Positions 9,764 to 19,013 of a DNA stretch of 31,866 bases are shown piece by piece. The notes beneath the pieces are model-generated. The model worked only from the letters and a program-made list of their open reading frames with translations. It had not been told where the DNA came from and ran no database searches. This DNA comes from Chrysochromulina tobinii (lineage: Eukaryota > Haptophyta > Prymnesiales > Chrysochromulinaceae), in NCBI GenBank assembly GCA_001275005.1, contig JWZX01003184.1, positions 1-31,866 of the forward strand, in the 5' to 3' direction. The position numbers and the translations under genes were made by a program. Every line of letters starts with the position of its first letter. Position 1 is the stretch's first letter.

Positions 9764-10405
9764 TACCCCAAACAAAGAGCTGGAGTAAGAAAGAATCCAA
9801 CCCGAGACCATTCCATTGTGTTTGTGGGCGCCACCGGAATTCTGATTTGTATAATTCGATTGGAATACCAGCTGGTCGGGTAGGGTGCGCATAGGAACTT
9901 AATCTTAAATAGGAACGAGTTAAAATGAAATTGGCCTCGTCGCTCGTGGCGCACTAACCCGATAAAAGATGTGTACTACGTATAACGATAACGCTACGTA
10001 AAGCAGGAGTGGTAATGTGGACGCCCCGTGGCATCTACGTTCCGTATCGATACACTGCGTGACACAGTGTACTGACTACTGTAGTCACCTCGTATACACA
10101 ACATGGTACATCGCCCTCATGATCGCCCCCACAAAAGCTCACAAACAACATGCTTTCACAGCAGCTCAGCCAAGGCTGCCTTCGCCGCGTCGCGAGCTGC
10201 AGCGATAATCATCGTGGCTGCAGAGGCCTCTGGGGGGCCGTGCCTTGCCCATTTGGCTGCCCCGCTGCTCGCTGCCGTTGATAGCAGGCTATTCTCGCGT
10301 CCTGATGCTATCCGTCTTAGACGGTGTCGAAGCTGACTGATCATAGGCCGGAGCATCAACTTCTTGTGGAGGTCGCAAGCAGATTTCACTCCATCATGGC
10401 CTTGA
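9764..10405. other. Intergenic, no gene seen
   Basis: Lower GC than its surroundings. No long frame has protein-like composition. A short minus frame ending near 10386 (LVHWLGWTVFKMLRTLFNGL) looks coding and may be the last exon of the adjacent PhyH-like gene. Confidence 0.4.
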
Positions 10406-12117
10406 TCAAGCCATTGAACAGCGTGCGGAGCATCTTGAAGACGGTCCAACCCAACCAGTGCACGAGCCAAGGGCGTTGATGGACTTGCCGCGAGGCTCGG
10501 AAGAGCCGGTCTGAAGAGCTTCGCGGTCGTCGCAGTGAAATGTTTGTTGCCACTGAGCAGGGCGGGGCGATGTTAGCCAGGGCCATTGACGTAAAGACCC
10601 AGGGCGAGGGTGATGAAAGTGCTGAGCGTACGTGTAAACGTGCGCCCAACGCGCCGGCAGGTCGCCCGCCAGCAGCGCTGCAAGAACCTCATCCACGCCC
10701 TGATGTGGCTGACCATGTAGAAGCGGGCTGCAGTACATGGGGTACTCAGCAGTCCGCGTGAAATCAACTGGAACCGGGGTACCTTCATCCAAATCGTTCT
10801 GGTTAACAGTACTGTGCTGCGTGAACTCATGCGCTGTCAGATGGCCGAAGACAATAGCGTCGCCAGTGCTGACGGCATCCGGCCCAGAGCCCCTTTGCCA
10901 GTAGTCAGTGCAGGGCTCCAGGAGTTCGTCGGCAGATTTTGCTGATGGAAAGGGACCCGTACCTGCACAAGCTCGTGGCAGCGCATATGGCGAAGCGGCG
11001 CCAATAGATTGGTGGTAAGATTTGACCTGCTTGCGAACGTCGACAAACCTTGCATCCCAGACCCTAGTGCCGTCTACCACATTTGGGGAGCACGCAACGA
11101 CGCATTGTGGCGCGGGCACATTGAGACAACCTCCTTTTTTCCAATCGCAGTCAACGTGTGAGAAACGATGGGTCGACAACTTAGGCAAGCGGATTTTGGA
11201 GTCGTAGACCTGGAAGCGGAGCTCGAGACAGCATCGGACGGCCTGGACAGCATCGGTGATTCCGAGCACTTGCCACTCTTGGTCCCTCTTTGCCCGCAAG
11301 AGTAGCCTGGCATAGACCGCGACGATTATCCTGCGCACGCAGCAGATATTACTCATACGCAGCAGAAAATACTCATACACTCATCAGGCTTTCGTTGTCT
11401 GATGCTTGCCTGTAGAGCTTTGGGTTCGTCGCCAGGTAGAGTTGCGCTTGCAAGCATGCTGGAGTTCGGAGCCATCCAGTGTCAAAGTCGTAGCCCACCT
11501 AAAAGCAAGATACGGGTGCATCATCTGACCGATCATATATCCATATCCAGCAATACATGGTTTTAATGAGCCTTGATGCTCACGTGGAATTTCGCGTTCT
11601 CCCAGGTATGGGGATCGGTGGGCGTGACACCGAGCTCGCAGAGAGCGAGACGGTGACTGAGATGCAGCAGCTTGAGCTCACGTCGCGTGAGATTGAGATT
11701 TACCTTTAGCCAGCCGTTCTGCTCATACTCGTCCCATCGTTCATCGGGAATGCCGCCAGCCAAAGTCTCGAGCATGTGCTTTCGGCATATAAAAGACTGA
11801 TAGGCAGATTGCCGGGCCTCCAGGAGGGCATCGACTCGAAGGAGCTGCGGCACAGCCTCACCGTTGATAAGTCTGTGCAAGAGCGCTCTTAGAACTTTTT
11901 TGTTGCTTCCAACAAAAGAATTCTTCATACGACGCGACTTGAGCTCATTTCGAAGGTTGCGGTGTGTCATCTTGTCCACGACCGCATGCATAACATCAGA
12001 ACGTGCAATGTATGACTGATTTCGTCTGCCAGCTAAACGTCGGCTAAGCGCATCCAAGTCGATCTGGTGAACCTTTGCAAGGCGTTGGGCGGCATTGCTG
12101 GCTATCAGGAATACCAT
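10406..12117 (-). CDS. SAP-like plus phytanoyl-CoA dioxygenase (PhyH)-like 2OG oxygenase, multi-exon
   Basis: Exon 1 runs from ATG 12117 to 11584. Its residues about 47-84 (MTHRNLRNELKSRRM...KKVLRALLHRLI) resemble a SAP helix-turn-helix. From about residue 125 (DERWDEYEQNGWLKVNLNLT) it resembles the start of PhyH domains. A phase-0 intron follows at 11583-11499 (85 bases, GTGAGC...TTTTAG). Exon 2 reads VGYDFDTGWLRTPACLQAQL. A second intron of about 103 bases (donor near 11378-11380, acceptor near 11276-11278) restores the frame to exon 3. There SHVDCDW supplies an iron-binding H-x-D (His 11156-11158, Asp 11150-11152), GDAIVFGHLTAH the distal His (10829-10831), and DFTR a candidate 2-oxoglutarate arginine. 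The family hydroxylates lipids or small molecules; the substrate here is unknown. The 3' end is unclear, since a better C-terminus ending at 10386 needs another intron or slip. Confidence 0.55.
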
Positions 12118-12275
12118 TGGTCGAGCGACATTTTTCCTCCGTCCTGGGACCGACTTCGGGTGCTCAAGGGCTCCCAGCCCCTTGCGCTACTTTGCGAAAA
12201 GGTCAGCTCTGAAACGAATTATAATTATAGAGTTTTCGAACATGTCGAAGTGCCCGATGGCCGTACAAGAACAAG

Positions 12276-13724
12276 TTACAAACCGTCCTCGTCCTCTTCG
12301 AGCGCGCTGAACGCTCGCGCACTGCGCGATTTGCCGACGATCTTTTTGCGCCCGCTCGTCGCGTGCTCGCAGCCGGCGCCACCTCCGCCGGCCCCGTCCT
12401 CGTGCACCGTCGGCGCAGGTGCAACCGCTGCTGTCTCCCCTGTTGGCGGTGGCTCACTTGCGCTGGGCTCGTCCGAATGCAGTACCATGTACGCTGTGTG
12501 TGAGGCAAACGCAAGCAGCCCGATCGCCCGGCAGGCGAGCCGCGGGTCGCTGCCCGCCTTGAGGGCCTGGCCAGCGAGCACGCTGACGATCGCCACCAAG
12601 CCGCTACGTAAGGCGCCCATCAAGCCAGCGGCGGTCGCAGCGCGTCGTGGGAAGGGCTCGAGGCATTGCACCTGTGCCGGGACCATGCAGATGCTGCGCC
12701 CCAGCGTGAAGATCACCATGGAGGCCTGGAGGCAAGCTTGTGAGAGCACGGAGGGAGTGGTTGCGAGCGGCGTGAACGAGAAGAGCACTAGCAAGCCCGC
12801 ACACGAGGTGCAGATCGACAGTCCGACCAAGTAGACAGCCCCGGGGCTCAGCCCGAGCCGCCGGCGGAGCGTGGGCACGATCGCGGAGCCCACGACAGCG
12901 CCCAGGAAGGTGACCGCATAAAAGAGTCCGAAGAGAGCTACGGGCACGCCGTAGAACTGCTGCAGGATGTACGACGAGGTGGCGATGTACACGAAGAGCG
13001 CGGCAAAGCCCGGTCGCCTCTGGTATCGCCCAACAAAGGAAGCGACGCTGCGCCAATAGGTAGCCTATTCCCCCGAGGAGATCACGGCAGTTTAAGGAGC
13101 GCTGGCGGCGTTCGGCGGTGAGTGACTCGGGCAGATGGATGTGCGAGCCGAGCAGCGTGGCGCCGCCGCCTACGGCGAGGAAGACAAACGTGGAGCGCCA
13201 GCCTGAAAGCGCCTCGAGGAAGCTTCCGATCACCGGCGCACACAATGGCGCAATCGCACGCACCATCGAAAAATACACCATGACCTCTTCGCGTCGCTCA
13301 GCGCTGAGCAGATCGCGAAGCATCGCCATTGAGAGGATGGCAGCGCACGCAGAGCCAACCGACTGCGTGATCCGAGGTACGAGTAGCAGCTCTATTGACG
13401 GTGCCGCCGCCGCCGCCACGCACGAGAGCACATACGTCAGCAGGCCACCGAGGAGCATGCTTCGGCGGCCAAGCACGTCAGAAAAAGGTCCGAGAAGCCC
13501 GCCGTGTATACAGAGATGGTGGCGAGCGTAGTTGTCGTGCTCGCCTGCATCTCTGCTTGCAGGTTAGGCAGCGATGGAATGTAAATCTCCATGGTGAGCG
13601 GCGGAAACGCTGAGAGCGCGCATAGGATGGCCAGCGCGGCACAGCTGGGGGCCGACTCGGCCGCGCTCGGCATCGTCGGTGTCCGCGTGCTCTCGCGGGC
13701 GCGGGGGCGCGCCTCGTCGGTCAT
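12276..13724 (-). pseudogene. Bcr/CflA-type MFS drug/metabolite transporter, two frame breaks
   Basis: On the minus strand, ATG 13724 opens a frame with TM1 and its signature (FPPLTMEIYIPSLPNLQAEM), typical of the Bcr/CflA (DHA1) branch. At about 13490 the frame jumps to GPFSDVLGRRSMLLGG, the MFS motif A loop. The linking residues that precede it in relatives are missing, which suggests a small frame-shifting deletion. TM2-TM6 follow (RITQSVGSACAAILSMAMLR, FLEALSGWRSTFVFLAVGGG). A second slip near 13040 leads to FAALFVYIATSSYILQQFYG and TM7-TM12, ending in a Pro/Gly-rich tail and stop at 12276. I found no GT-AG pair that repairs either break in the right phase. The whole 12-helix order is otherwise kept, so recent inactivation or assembly indels are both possible. 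Confidence 0.75.
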
Positions 13725-14850
13725 TTATGTACCGCAGTGTGAACTGCAAAACTCAGAAGCACTCATGGAACAAACGCCTAGGTGTGGATTGGTTCGGCGG
13801 TTTGGACTCAGTGTGATGATGACGAGTCAAAGGAGAGACTCGAGAGCGAGTATCTAGGGTTCTTGGGTCGGGGTTTCTGGGTCAGGGTTTCTGGGTCAGG
13901 GTTATTGGGTCACTTCACACAAAACACACCGGATGACACGTACAGAAACACGCTGGAAATGAGCAATTCTGAGAGGCTGATGGTTTGGGTCTGGCGCTTC
14001 TGGTTTGCTGCTGGTTTGCTGAAGAAGCTGCCGCATTTCTGGGTCAGTAGGATTGGTGCAGCGTTTCTGGTCCAGCATCCTCCTGAGCACGCTTGGCTGA
14101 TCAGTAACAACACCAGAGCGTGTTCTCAGTCGCTCCGCATTGTTTGCTGGGCGCCCCGTCTTCGTTCTTGCACGGCATCGTCATCGGGAGCACCATCGCT
14201 GCGCGTGTAGCGCCGAAGGCCCGGACCAACAATGCGTAGCATGGACCAGAAACCCGGACCAGAAACGAAATTCGGCGCACCAGAAACCGGGAAGTCGGGG
14301 AACGCGCCGTCTGGCAGCTCATCAAAGGACATTGCGCATGACGAGGGCCCAGCACCGGTTGCGGTCGCGTACCGCCGCGGAGCGCGGATGGCAGCGCACG
14401 AGGCATACCTTACGCACAGTACCAATTTGTGTGCTCGGTCTATCCGCGCACAAAGCACGGCGCCCCATCGGCGTTCTTGCACGGCGTCAATGCCGGCGCC
14501 CCATGGCCGGCGTGCGCTGCGCTCGAAGCAGAAGATGTCGTTCGAGCAAGGCGCCCTCCTTGACAGAGAATTTCGATTGCGAAGCGCTCGCCTTGTCGTT
14601 TCGGTCACTGTCAGTCCGAGAGTTTCGTCGCGGTGTACCGCGCTGAACATGAGTTCACGCAAGATATATGTAGTGATAAGGTTTGACAGCAGAAAACGGT
14701 TTAGAGTGCCGCTACCGCCGCGCCCAACCGCCGGCTTGGGCTTCCGCCTTCCCGCACCGCCTATAACGGGGACCACCGCCACCGGTCCACCGCCCACCCC
14801 CGTTTGTCGTTTCTCGTTTCGGTGGTCTCAGGAGCTTTTACATTAGACAC
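13725..14850. other. Repeat-rich intergenic region
   Basis: No supported gene. Many TTTCTGG units occur on the plus strand (13870-14080) and as the reverse complement CCAGAAA (14247-14290), giving a loose inverted arrangement. A block GGCGCCCC-TC-CGTTCTTGCACGGC occurs at about 14150 and again at about 14459. This may be a decayed non-coding mobile element, but no terminal repeats with target duplication were found. Confidence 0.4.
13857..13912. repeat. 14-base G-rich tandem repeat, four exact-length copies
   Basis: Units start at 13857, 13871, 13885 and 13899, with consensus GGGTTTCTGGGTCA. Each carries two GGG runs, so the array could fold as a G-quadruplex. It contains GGGTTT but is not a standard telomere repeat. 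Confidence 0.9.
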
Positions 14851-14851
14851 T

Positions 14852-15140
14852 TTAGTTGGTCATGTACAGGACAAGTAGGATTCTTATAAGCACTGGACGG
14901 ATGGTCGGGTGCACATGCTGTCGGCCCAGGGCCGGGCGGAACTCCGAGCCGGGGCCGGAGTCGTCGCAATCGGCGTCGGAAGCCCAGTTGCACGTCCCGG
15001 CGCAGATGGGCGGAGGAGGCGGGAAGCGCGGGCCGCAGTCCGCGCAGTCGGAGCCGTAGGTGCAGTCTGCGTACTCGGTGCCGGGCCGCCGTCGTCGCAA
15101 GAGGGCGTCGGAGGTGTAGAGACGCGCCCATTGGCGCGCC
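14852..15140 (-). pseudogene. Relic of a Cys-rich CDDxGPG / CADCGPR repeat protein
   Basis: A minus-strand frame contains GTEYADCTYGSDCADCGPR, then a Pro5 spacer, then ICAGTCNWASDADCDDSGPG. These match a short Cys/Asp-rich module seen in many algal extracellular proteins (from memory, not searched). In the first unit the CDDGG part is in another frame: one extra base before it and one missing after it turn it into LLRRRR while the flanks stay in frame. The second unit loses its closing cysteines after GSEFRPALG. I read this as a decayed fragment. A ribosomal slip or sequencing error is the alternative. Confidence 0.5.
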
Positions 15141-15356
15141 CCCCGAAGGGAACGCAAAAGAAGATCTTGTATCGAAAAGAGCCTTTTCTTGTATCGAAAA
15201 AACCCCCAATACCCGGGGGATTCTGAATCCCTTGTTACATGTACGCTCGCCCCGGGGTTGAATTGAGGTAGAAACTTCGAAGCCGGGGTTGAATCGAAGC
15301 CTTGTGATGCTTGATCTGTGAGTGCTCGCACGACTCAGCCTCGTCCACTGTGATCG

Positions 15357-15473
15357 ATGTTCGCCTCTGCGCAGTACAACCACTGGGAAGACGACGACTA
15401 CAACCGCTACCTGAGCGACCTCTTCTGGGACGACATGTTGGACACGGCACCATCTTGGATGCATGAGGCGTGA
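15357..15473 (+). CDS. Small acidic, aromatic-rich coding segment, probably a last exon
   Basis: The plus strand reads MFASAQYNHWEDDDYNRYLS and continues DLFWDDMLDTAPSWMHEA before a TGA at 15471-15473. The composition (Trp, Tyr and Asp rich) is very unlike the Arg/Ala noise of chance frames here. A good acceptor, CTCTGCGCAG, lies just before the YNHW codons, so it may be the final exon of a plus-strand gene whose earlier exons I could not find, or a remnant. A stop lies six bases before the ATG. Function unknown. Confidence 0.4.
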   Translation: MFASAQYNHWEDDDYNRYLSDLFWDDMLDTAPSWMHEA

Positions 15474-15900
15474 AGCCTGCCCATCATGGGCGGCCGACGG
15501 GCCGAGCCCGCGTTAGAGCCCGCGTGTCGAAGGACACTTCTGAGCGAGCGCGGCGCGGGTGCGGCGGGGCCGGGGCGTCGAGGGTGGTGCCCGATGAGCG
15601 AGCGCTGCGCGCGGCGCGCTGCGCGCAGCGCGCAGCGCGGCGAGGCTGTGGGGGGCTTGGGCCGAAGATGGTGGCGAGACAGTCTCGTGATAAGTCTCGT
15701 GAGGTCAGGCACTGTCTGAGTCCACCTAGTGACGCGGGAGCCATATGCACCTTATTCCATGCTTATCCGGTACATGTGTACTCTGTACTGCATGTGCCTG
15801 GGAGGCAAGTGGAGCGGTTAGTGGCAAATTTCGAAAAATTTCGGCGCCTGCGGCGCCGCTGGCAAATTTTTCTCTAAATTTCGCAAAACTCTGGGACACC
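15474..15900. other. Intergenic, very GC-rich then AT-rich
   Basis: 15600-15645 holds a near-palindromic run of GCGCGC blocks. 15835-15857 holds GGCGCC-TGC-GGCGCC, a perfect 6-base-arm inverted repeat, flanked by AAATTTCG repeats. No gene seen. Confidence 0.5.
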
Positions 15901-15910
15901 CCAATTTTTC

Positions 15911-16023
15911 TTAAGCACGCTTAAATTTTGGCGCGAGGAAAACTAAACGCGTGGCAAAAACTAAACGCGTGACAGCATTTTGACGCGTGAACGCAGCGTG
16001 AACGCGTGGACAACTAAACGCGT
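15911..16023. promoter_or_regulatory. Cluster of five ACGCGT (MCB-type) boxes with an E2F-like site
   Basis: ACGCGT occurs at 15947, 15965, 15983, 16002 and 16018, four of them inside AACTAAACGCGT or a similar repeat. TTTGGCGC at 15927-15934 matches the E2F consensus. Just upstream, TTAAGC-AC-GCTTAA at 15911-15924 is a perfect inverted repeat. ACGCGT is the MluI cell-cycle box of fungal MBF, and TTTSSCGC is the E2F site. Whether this organism uses them so is inference. The nearest downstream start is TOM22 at 16452. Confidence 0.5.
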
Positions 16024-16451
16024 TGCAAAAAGGCTCCGAAAGTCGTCTCGCGCGTGCTAACTCCGAATGTCCGAAAACTAAACGCGCGCAAATAACTAAG
16101 CGGCGTACTTGCCAAGGGGGCGTTGCAAAACCCCACGTTGAATTAAGTCCTCGCGTGATGCAATCGAGCATCGAGCAAAGCACTCGAGCGGCGACGCCGC
16201 GGGCACAAAAACCTGTTTCTCAAAATACAATTGTAGAGAGTACGAAAACGCACTTGGAGTCACGTCTCATCGAACAAGTGAGAGTGGAGCGTCTGGGAAA
16301 GGTCTGTCCGTGTTGATTTCCTGTGCGTTTCCTGCGCGGGGTCCTGCGATGAAGAGAGTCTTTGGGCAACCTTAAGGGTACCCTTAATGATGAAGAAAAC
16401 AATCAGACCCGACAAACATCAATCCGGGCTGACACGTGCGCTTCGCGTCCC

Positions 16452-16709
16452 ATGTCCGGGAGCACAGCGCTGACATTGCCGGGCTGGCGCTCGCAGCTGA
16501 ACGACATTTGGGAGCACCCGAATTCCAAGAAGGCGCGCCGCGTCGCATTCCACGTCGTTCGCGGCGCCAAAAAGTTCCTCCTCGGGACCGGCAACGCTGC
16601 GTGGATCGTCGGCACGACGCTTCTCGTGATGGTGATGCCGCTAGCGTTTGAGATCGAGCGCGAGGAGTCGATGGGAATGGAGGGCGCCATGACGCTGCCG
16701 CCCAAGTAA
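16452..16709 (+). CDS. TOM22: Mitochondrial import receptor subunit TOM22 (short, plant TOM9-like)
   Basis: An 85-residue tail-anchored outer-membrane protein of the TOM complex, which receives preproteins and organises the TOM40 pore. The C-terminal half carries the family signature: a basic stretch with AKKFL (39-43), GTGNAAWIVGTTLLVM (45-60), and a membrane span of about 46-66 with the conserved proline P63, followed by FEIERE. This closely follows the plant TOM9 pattern (KSTGKAAWIAGTT...VPLI). Like plant TOM9, it lacks the acidic cytosolic receptor domain of animal and fungal TOM22. The frame is open upstream to about 16362, but the first ATG is 16452. The gene is convergent with mitochondrial L1; the two stop codons are 238 bases apart. 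Confidence 0.85.
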   Translation: MSGSTALTLPGWRSQLNDIWEHPNSKKARRVAFHVVRGAKKFLLGTGNAAWIVGTTLLVMVMPLAFEIEREESMGMEGAMTLPPK

Positions 16710-16947
16710 CTGCGGCGCGGACAACGACATTACGTTGCGTCCCCACATCATGGTGGTGTGTTAGCATGTAAGATGCGTGTCGTTGTTGTTCATCATGATA
16801 AGATGTGGTACAAGATGATGGATGCGATGCGTGAAGGATGGCTAACAGTTCAACATCGCTGGGTCTCACGCACACAGGCCGCGCACTGTAGGAGTCGCAA
16901 AAAGCGCGACGACACTCGCACCTAGCTCCACCGGCGCTGCTCATCTT

Positions 16948-17845
16948 TCAGACGGTCCATAGCCGGTGATCAAGCTTCACCCCAGGGCCGGTTGTCGAGC
17001 TGATCGTGATGGACCTGGGCGCCTTGCCTTTGAATCTCGCCGGCCGCAGCGCGAGCACGGCATCCCTGCGCAAGCAAGCGTCCAGCGTAAACAAGTGATC
17101 AGCCTAAGGGTCCGTCGGGGATGGATAGGCACGCAGCAGCATTCAAGGAGCAGGGTGCAGGCCGGGGCGCATTGACTCACATGAGCGTCAGCGCGTTGTT
17201 GCGCAGGTGCTCGTTGGAGAACTCGGCGCGGCCGATTGTTGCGTGCACGAGCCCCGCCTTCGTGTCCGCGCGAAACTCGACTTCGCCGCCCTTAGCGCGC
17301 TTCACGGCCTCGGTAATCTCCTTTGTGACGGTGCCGCGCTTGGGGTTGGGCATGAGGCCCTTGGGCCCGAGCGTGCGCGCGGCCTTGGCCATCAAGGGCA
17401 GCACGTCCGGCGCGGCAATCACGCGCTCGAAGTCGAGGCGACCTTTGAGCACCTCCTCGACCAGGTCCTCGGCGCCGACCACGTCAGCGCCAGCTGCTCG
17501 TGCCTCCTCAGCAAGCTCGCCGCGCGCAAACACGGCCACGCGTATCGACTTGCCCGTACCGTGCGGCAGAAGCACCGTGCCGCGCACGCGCTCGTCCGAG
17601 CGCTTGACATCGGTGTTGAGCCGCAACGCGATGTCCACGCTCTCCGGGTAGCGAGCGCAGGCATAGGCTCGCACGATCTGCAGCGCCTCGTCGAGGTGCG
17701 CTGCCCGCAGGCGCTCGGCCCGCACGTCCTTGACCGCGAAGCGCCGAGTCGTGCGCAGCAGCGACTGGCTGCCATGCGGCGGCAGCAGCGCTGAGCCGGG
17801 CGAAGCAGCCAGCCGCGTGGCTGCCGCTCTGGAGACGCGGAGCAT
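16948..17845 (-). CDS. MRPL1: Mitochondrial ribosomal protein L1 (uL1m), two exons
   Basis: Nuclear gene for the L1-stalk protein of the mitochondrial (possibly plastid) large subunit. Exon 1 is 17845-17181 and exon 2 is 17065-16948, joined across a 115-base intron (GTGAGT...TTGCGCAG). The sum is 783 bases, encoding 260 residues. The first 38 residues are Arg/Ala/Ser-rich without acids, a typical mitochondrial presequence. The core has the L1 signature LGPKGLMPNPKRGTV (159-173) and then AKGGEVEFRADTKAGLVHATIG. Exon 2 supplies the conserved end SITISSTTGPGVKLD, and its joining codon restores LMDAVLALRP. Without the intron the protein would stop 38 residues early, so splicing is well supported. 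A plastid form is less likely from the presequence but not excluded. Confidence 0.93.
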
Positions 17846-18673
17846 CGCTGAGTATGTATCCCTGTGTGAACGTTAACACGACAGACGCGACAACCGGCTA
17901 CGGCACTGTTACATGTACTGTGAGAAAAAGTTGGGGACCACTCTCAAGTTACGTTCACGTTAAGTTGCCATTCGGCAAGACGCACGACCACCGGTCCCGT
18001 GGAGACGCTACAATTGTAGTTCAGTTCAGTTAAAACTGAACTGAACTGAACTGAACTGAACTGAACTGTACAATTGTATGTGGAGGGCGCAGACAAACAC
18101 AACACTCCCGAACACAGCCGCTTCCGTTCTACCTTGGTACGTACCCTACATGTATCGTGTATATCCGTATATCCTGCCCGCGCGAATGTATTGAGAGCAG
18201 GCCACTGCGCAACGGGTAGGGCTGTCGCGACGCTTCACCGGCAGAGGGGCCGGCCCCCTCGTCAGCCCGGTCCCCGGTGCCGCGTGGGTAAATATCGCCT
18301 TGAGCTTGACGCGGGCCTTGACGCCGCCTCCTCTTCCCCGGTGCTCGCACGGTCGTGGTGACGTTGTACTTTCGCAAACTGTGAGTGAGTTCAGAACAAG
18401 CTCCAGACATTAATGATGGGACCCCCTGGGTGTGCGCTGTGGCCTGTGCGGGCGCGGGCGCGGCGGGCGGGGTGTCGTGGCTGTGGTATGGCTGTGGGTA
18501 ATAAAATAGTGGGTAAGGTGTGGTCGTGAATTTATAATGGCGTGGGTGTCGCCTGTCGGCTGTCGCGCCGGTCTGAGGTTGGGTGAGTATGAACACCGAC
18601 GGAGGTGGGTGACGTGAGTTCTAGGTCCATACAACGACAAACACCCACCTCGCCCTCGGTCCTTCGCGCTCCT
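17846..18673. other. Intergenic, no confident gene
   Basis: Apart from the (CTGAA)n hairpin, a minus frame over about 18150-18600 is Pro/Thr/Arg-rich and looks like noise. A short plus frame (VGKYRLELDAGLDAASSSPV) near 18290 may be chance. Confidence 0.35.
18009..18078. repeat. (CTGAA)n inverted repeat framed by TACAATTGTA
   Basis: The palindrome TACAATTGTA occurs at 18009-18018 and again at 18069-18078. Between them, GTTCAGTTCAGTT (18019-18031) is followed by a short spacer and then seven CTGAA-type units. The two inner parts are reverse complements, so a stable hairpin can form. It lies 164 bases upstream of the L1 start. Confidence 0.85.
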
Positions 18674-18976
18674 TCATAAAACCGTCGTCACTCCTCCCAT
18701 CTCGAGGCTCATGCTCTGGCTGCGGGCGGCAGCCACATTGCTTGTAGGCAGCGGCACCCTGAGTGGTTGCACCGCACGGGCAGCCCTGCTTAGGTGACGG
18801 ATGTCACCTTGCGATTGTGCCGCAAATCGGGAGTGTGCACCATAGAAGGCGTTTAAAGCGAGCGAGCGCGGAATGGATGAAGGGTTCGTCATTCCCGAAA
18901 GCCTCATGGCGTCGTAGAATGATCTTGGAAACGCGATCCACCTCCCCGTCCAGCCTTAGATAATCCATGACTGCAG
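18674..18976 (-). CDS. Two coding exons of an unrecognised protein
   Basis: On the minus strand, an acceptor-like TGCAG at about 18973 is followed by ATG at 18968 and the reading MDYLRLDGEVDRVSKIILRR, then FGNDEPFIHSALARFKRLLW. A GTGACA donor at 18807 and a CACTCAG acceptor at 18759 give a 49-base intron. The frame then ends with VPLPTSNVAAARSQSMSLEM and a stop at 18674-18676. The exon lengths from the ATG (161 + 85) total a multiple of three. The gene may begin here or continue from the exon at 19014-19505, but I found no good donor to link them. No family recognised. Confidence 0.45.
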
Positions 18977-19013
18977 TCGATCACCTCGACTCCACGAGCG
19001 TCTCGCACAAGGA

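Noticed and set aside
12067..12834. 255-codon plus-strand frame
   Set aside because: It is antisense to TM7-TM12 of the transporter, whose helices and tail are clear on the minus strand.
13857..13912. Telomere or interstitial telomeric repeat
   Set aside because: The unit is GGGTTTCTGGGTCA, not TTAGGG or TTTAGGG, with only four copies and no chromosome-end context.
18129..18596. 155-codon minus-strand frame
   Set aside because: Pro/Thr/Tyr then Arg/Gly-rich without a stable pattern. Nothing supports it over chance.
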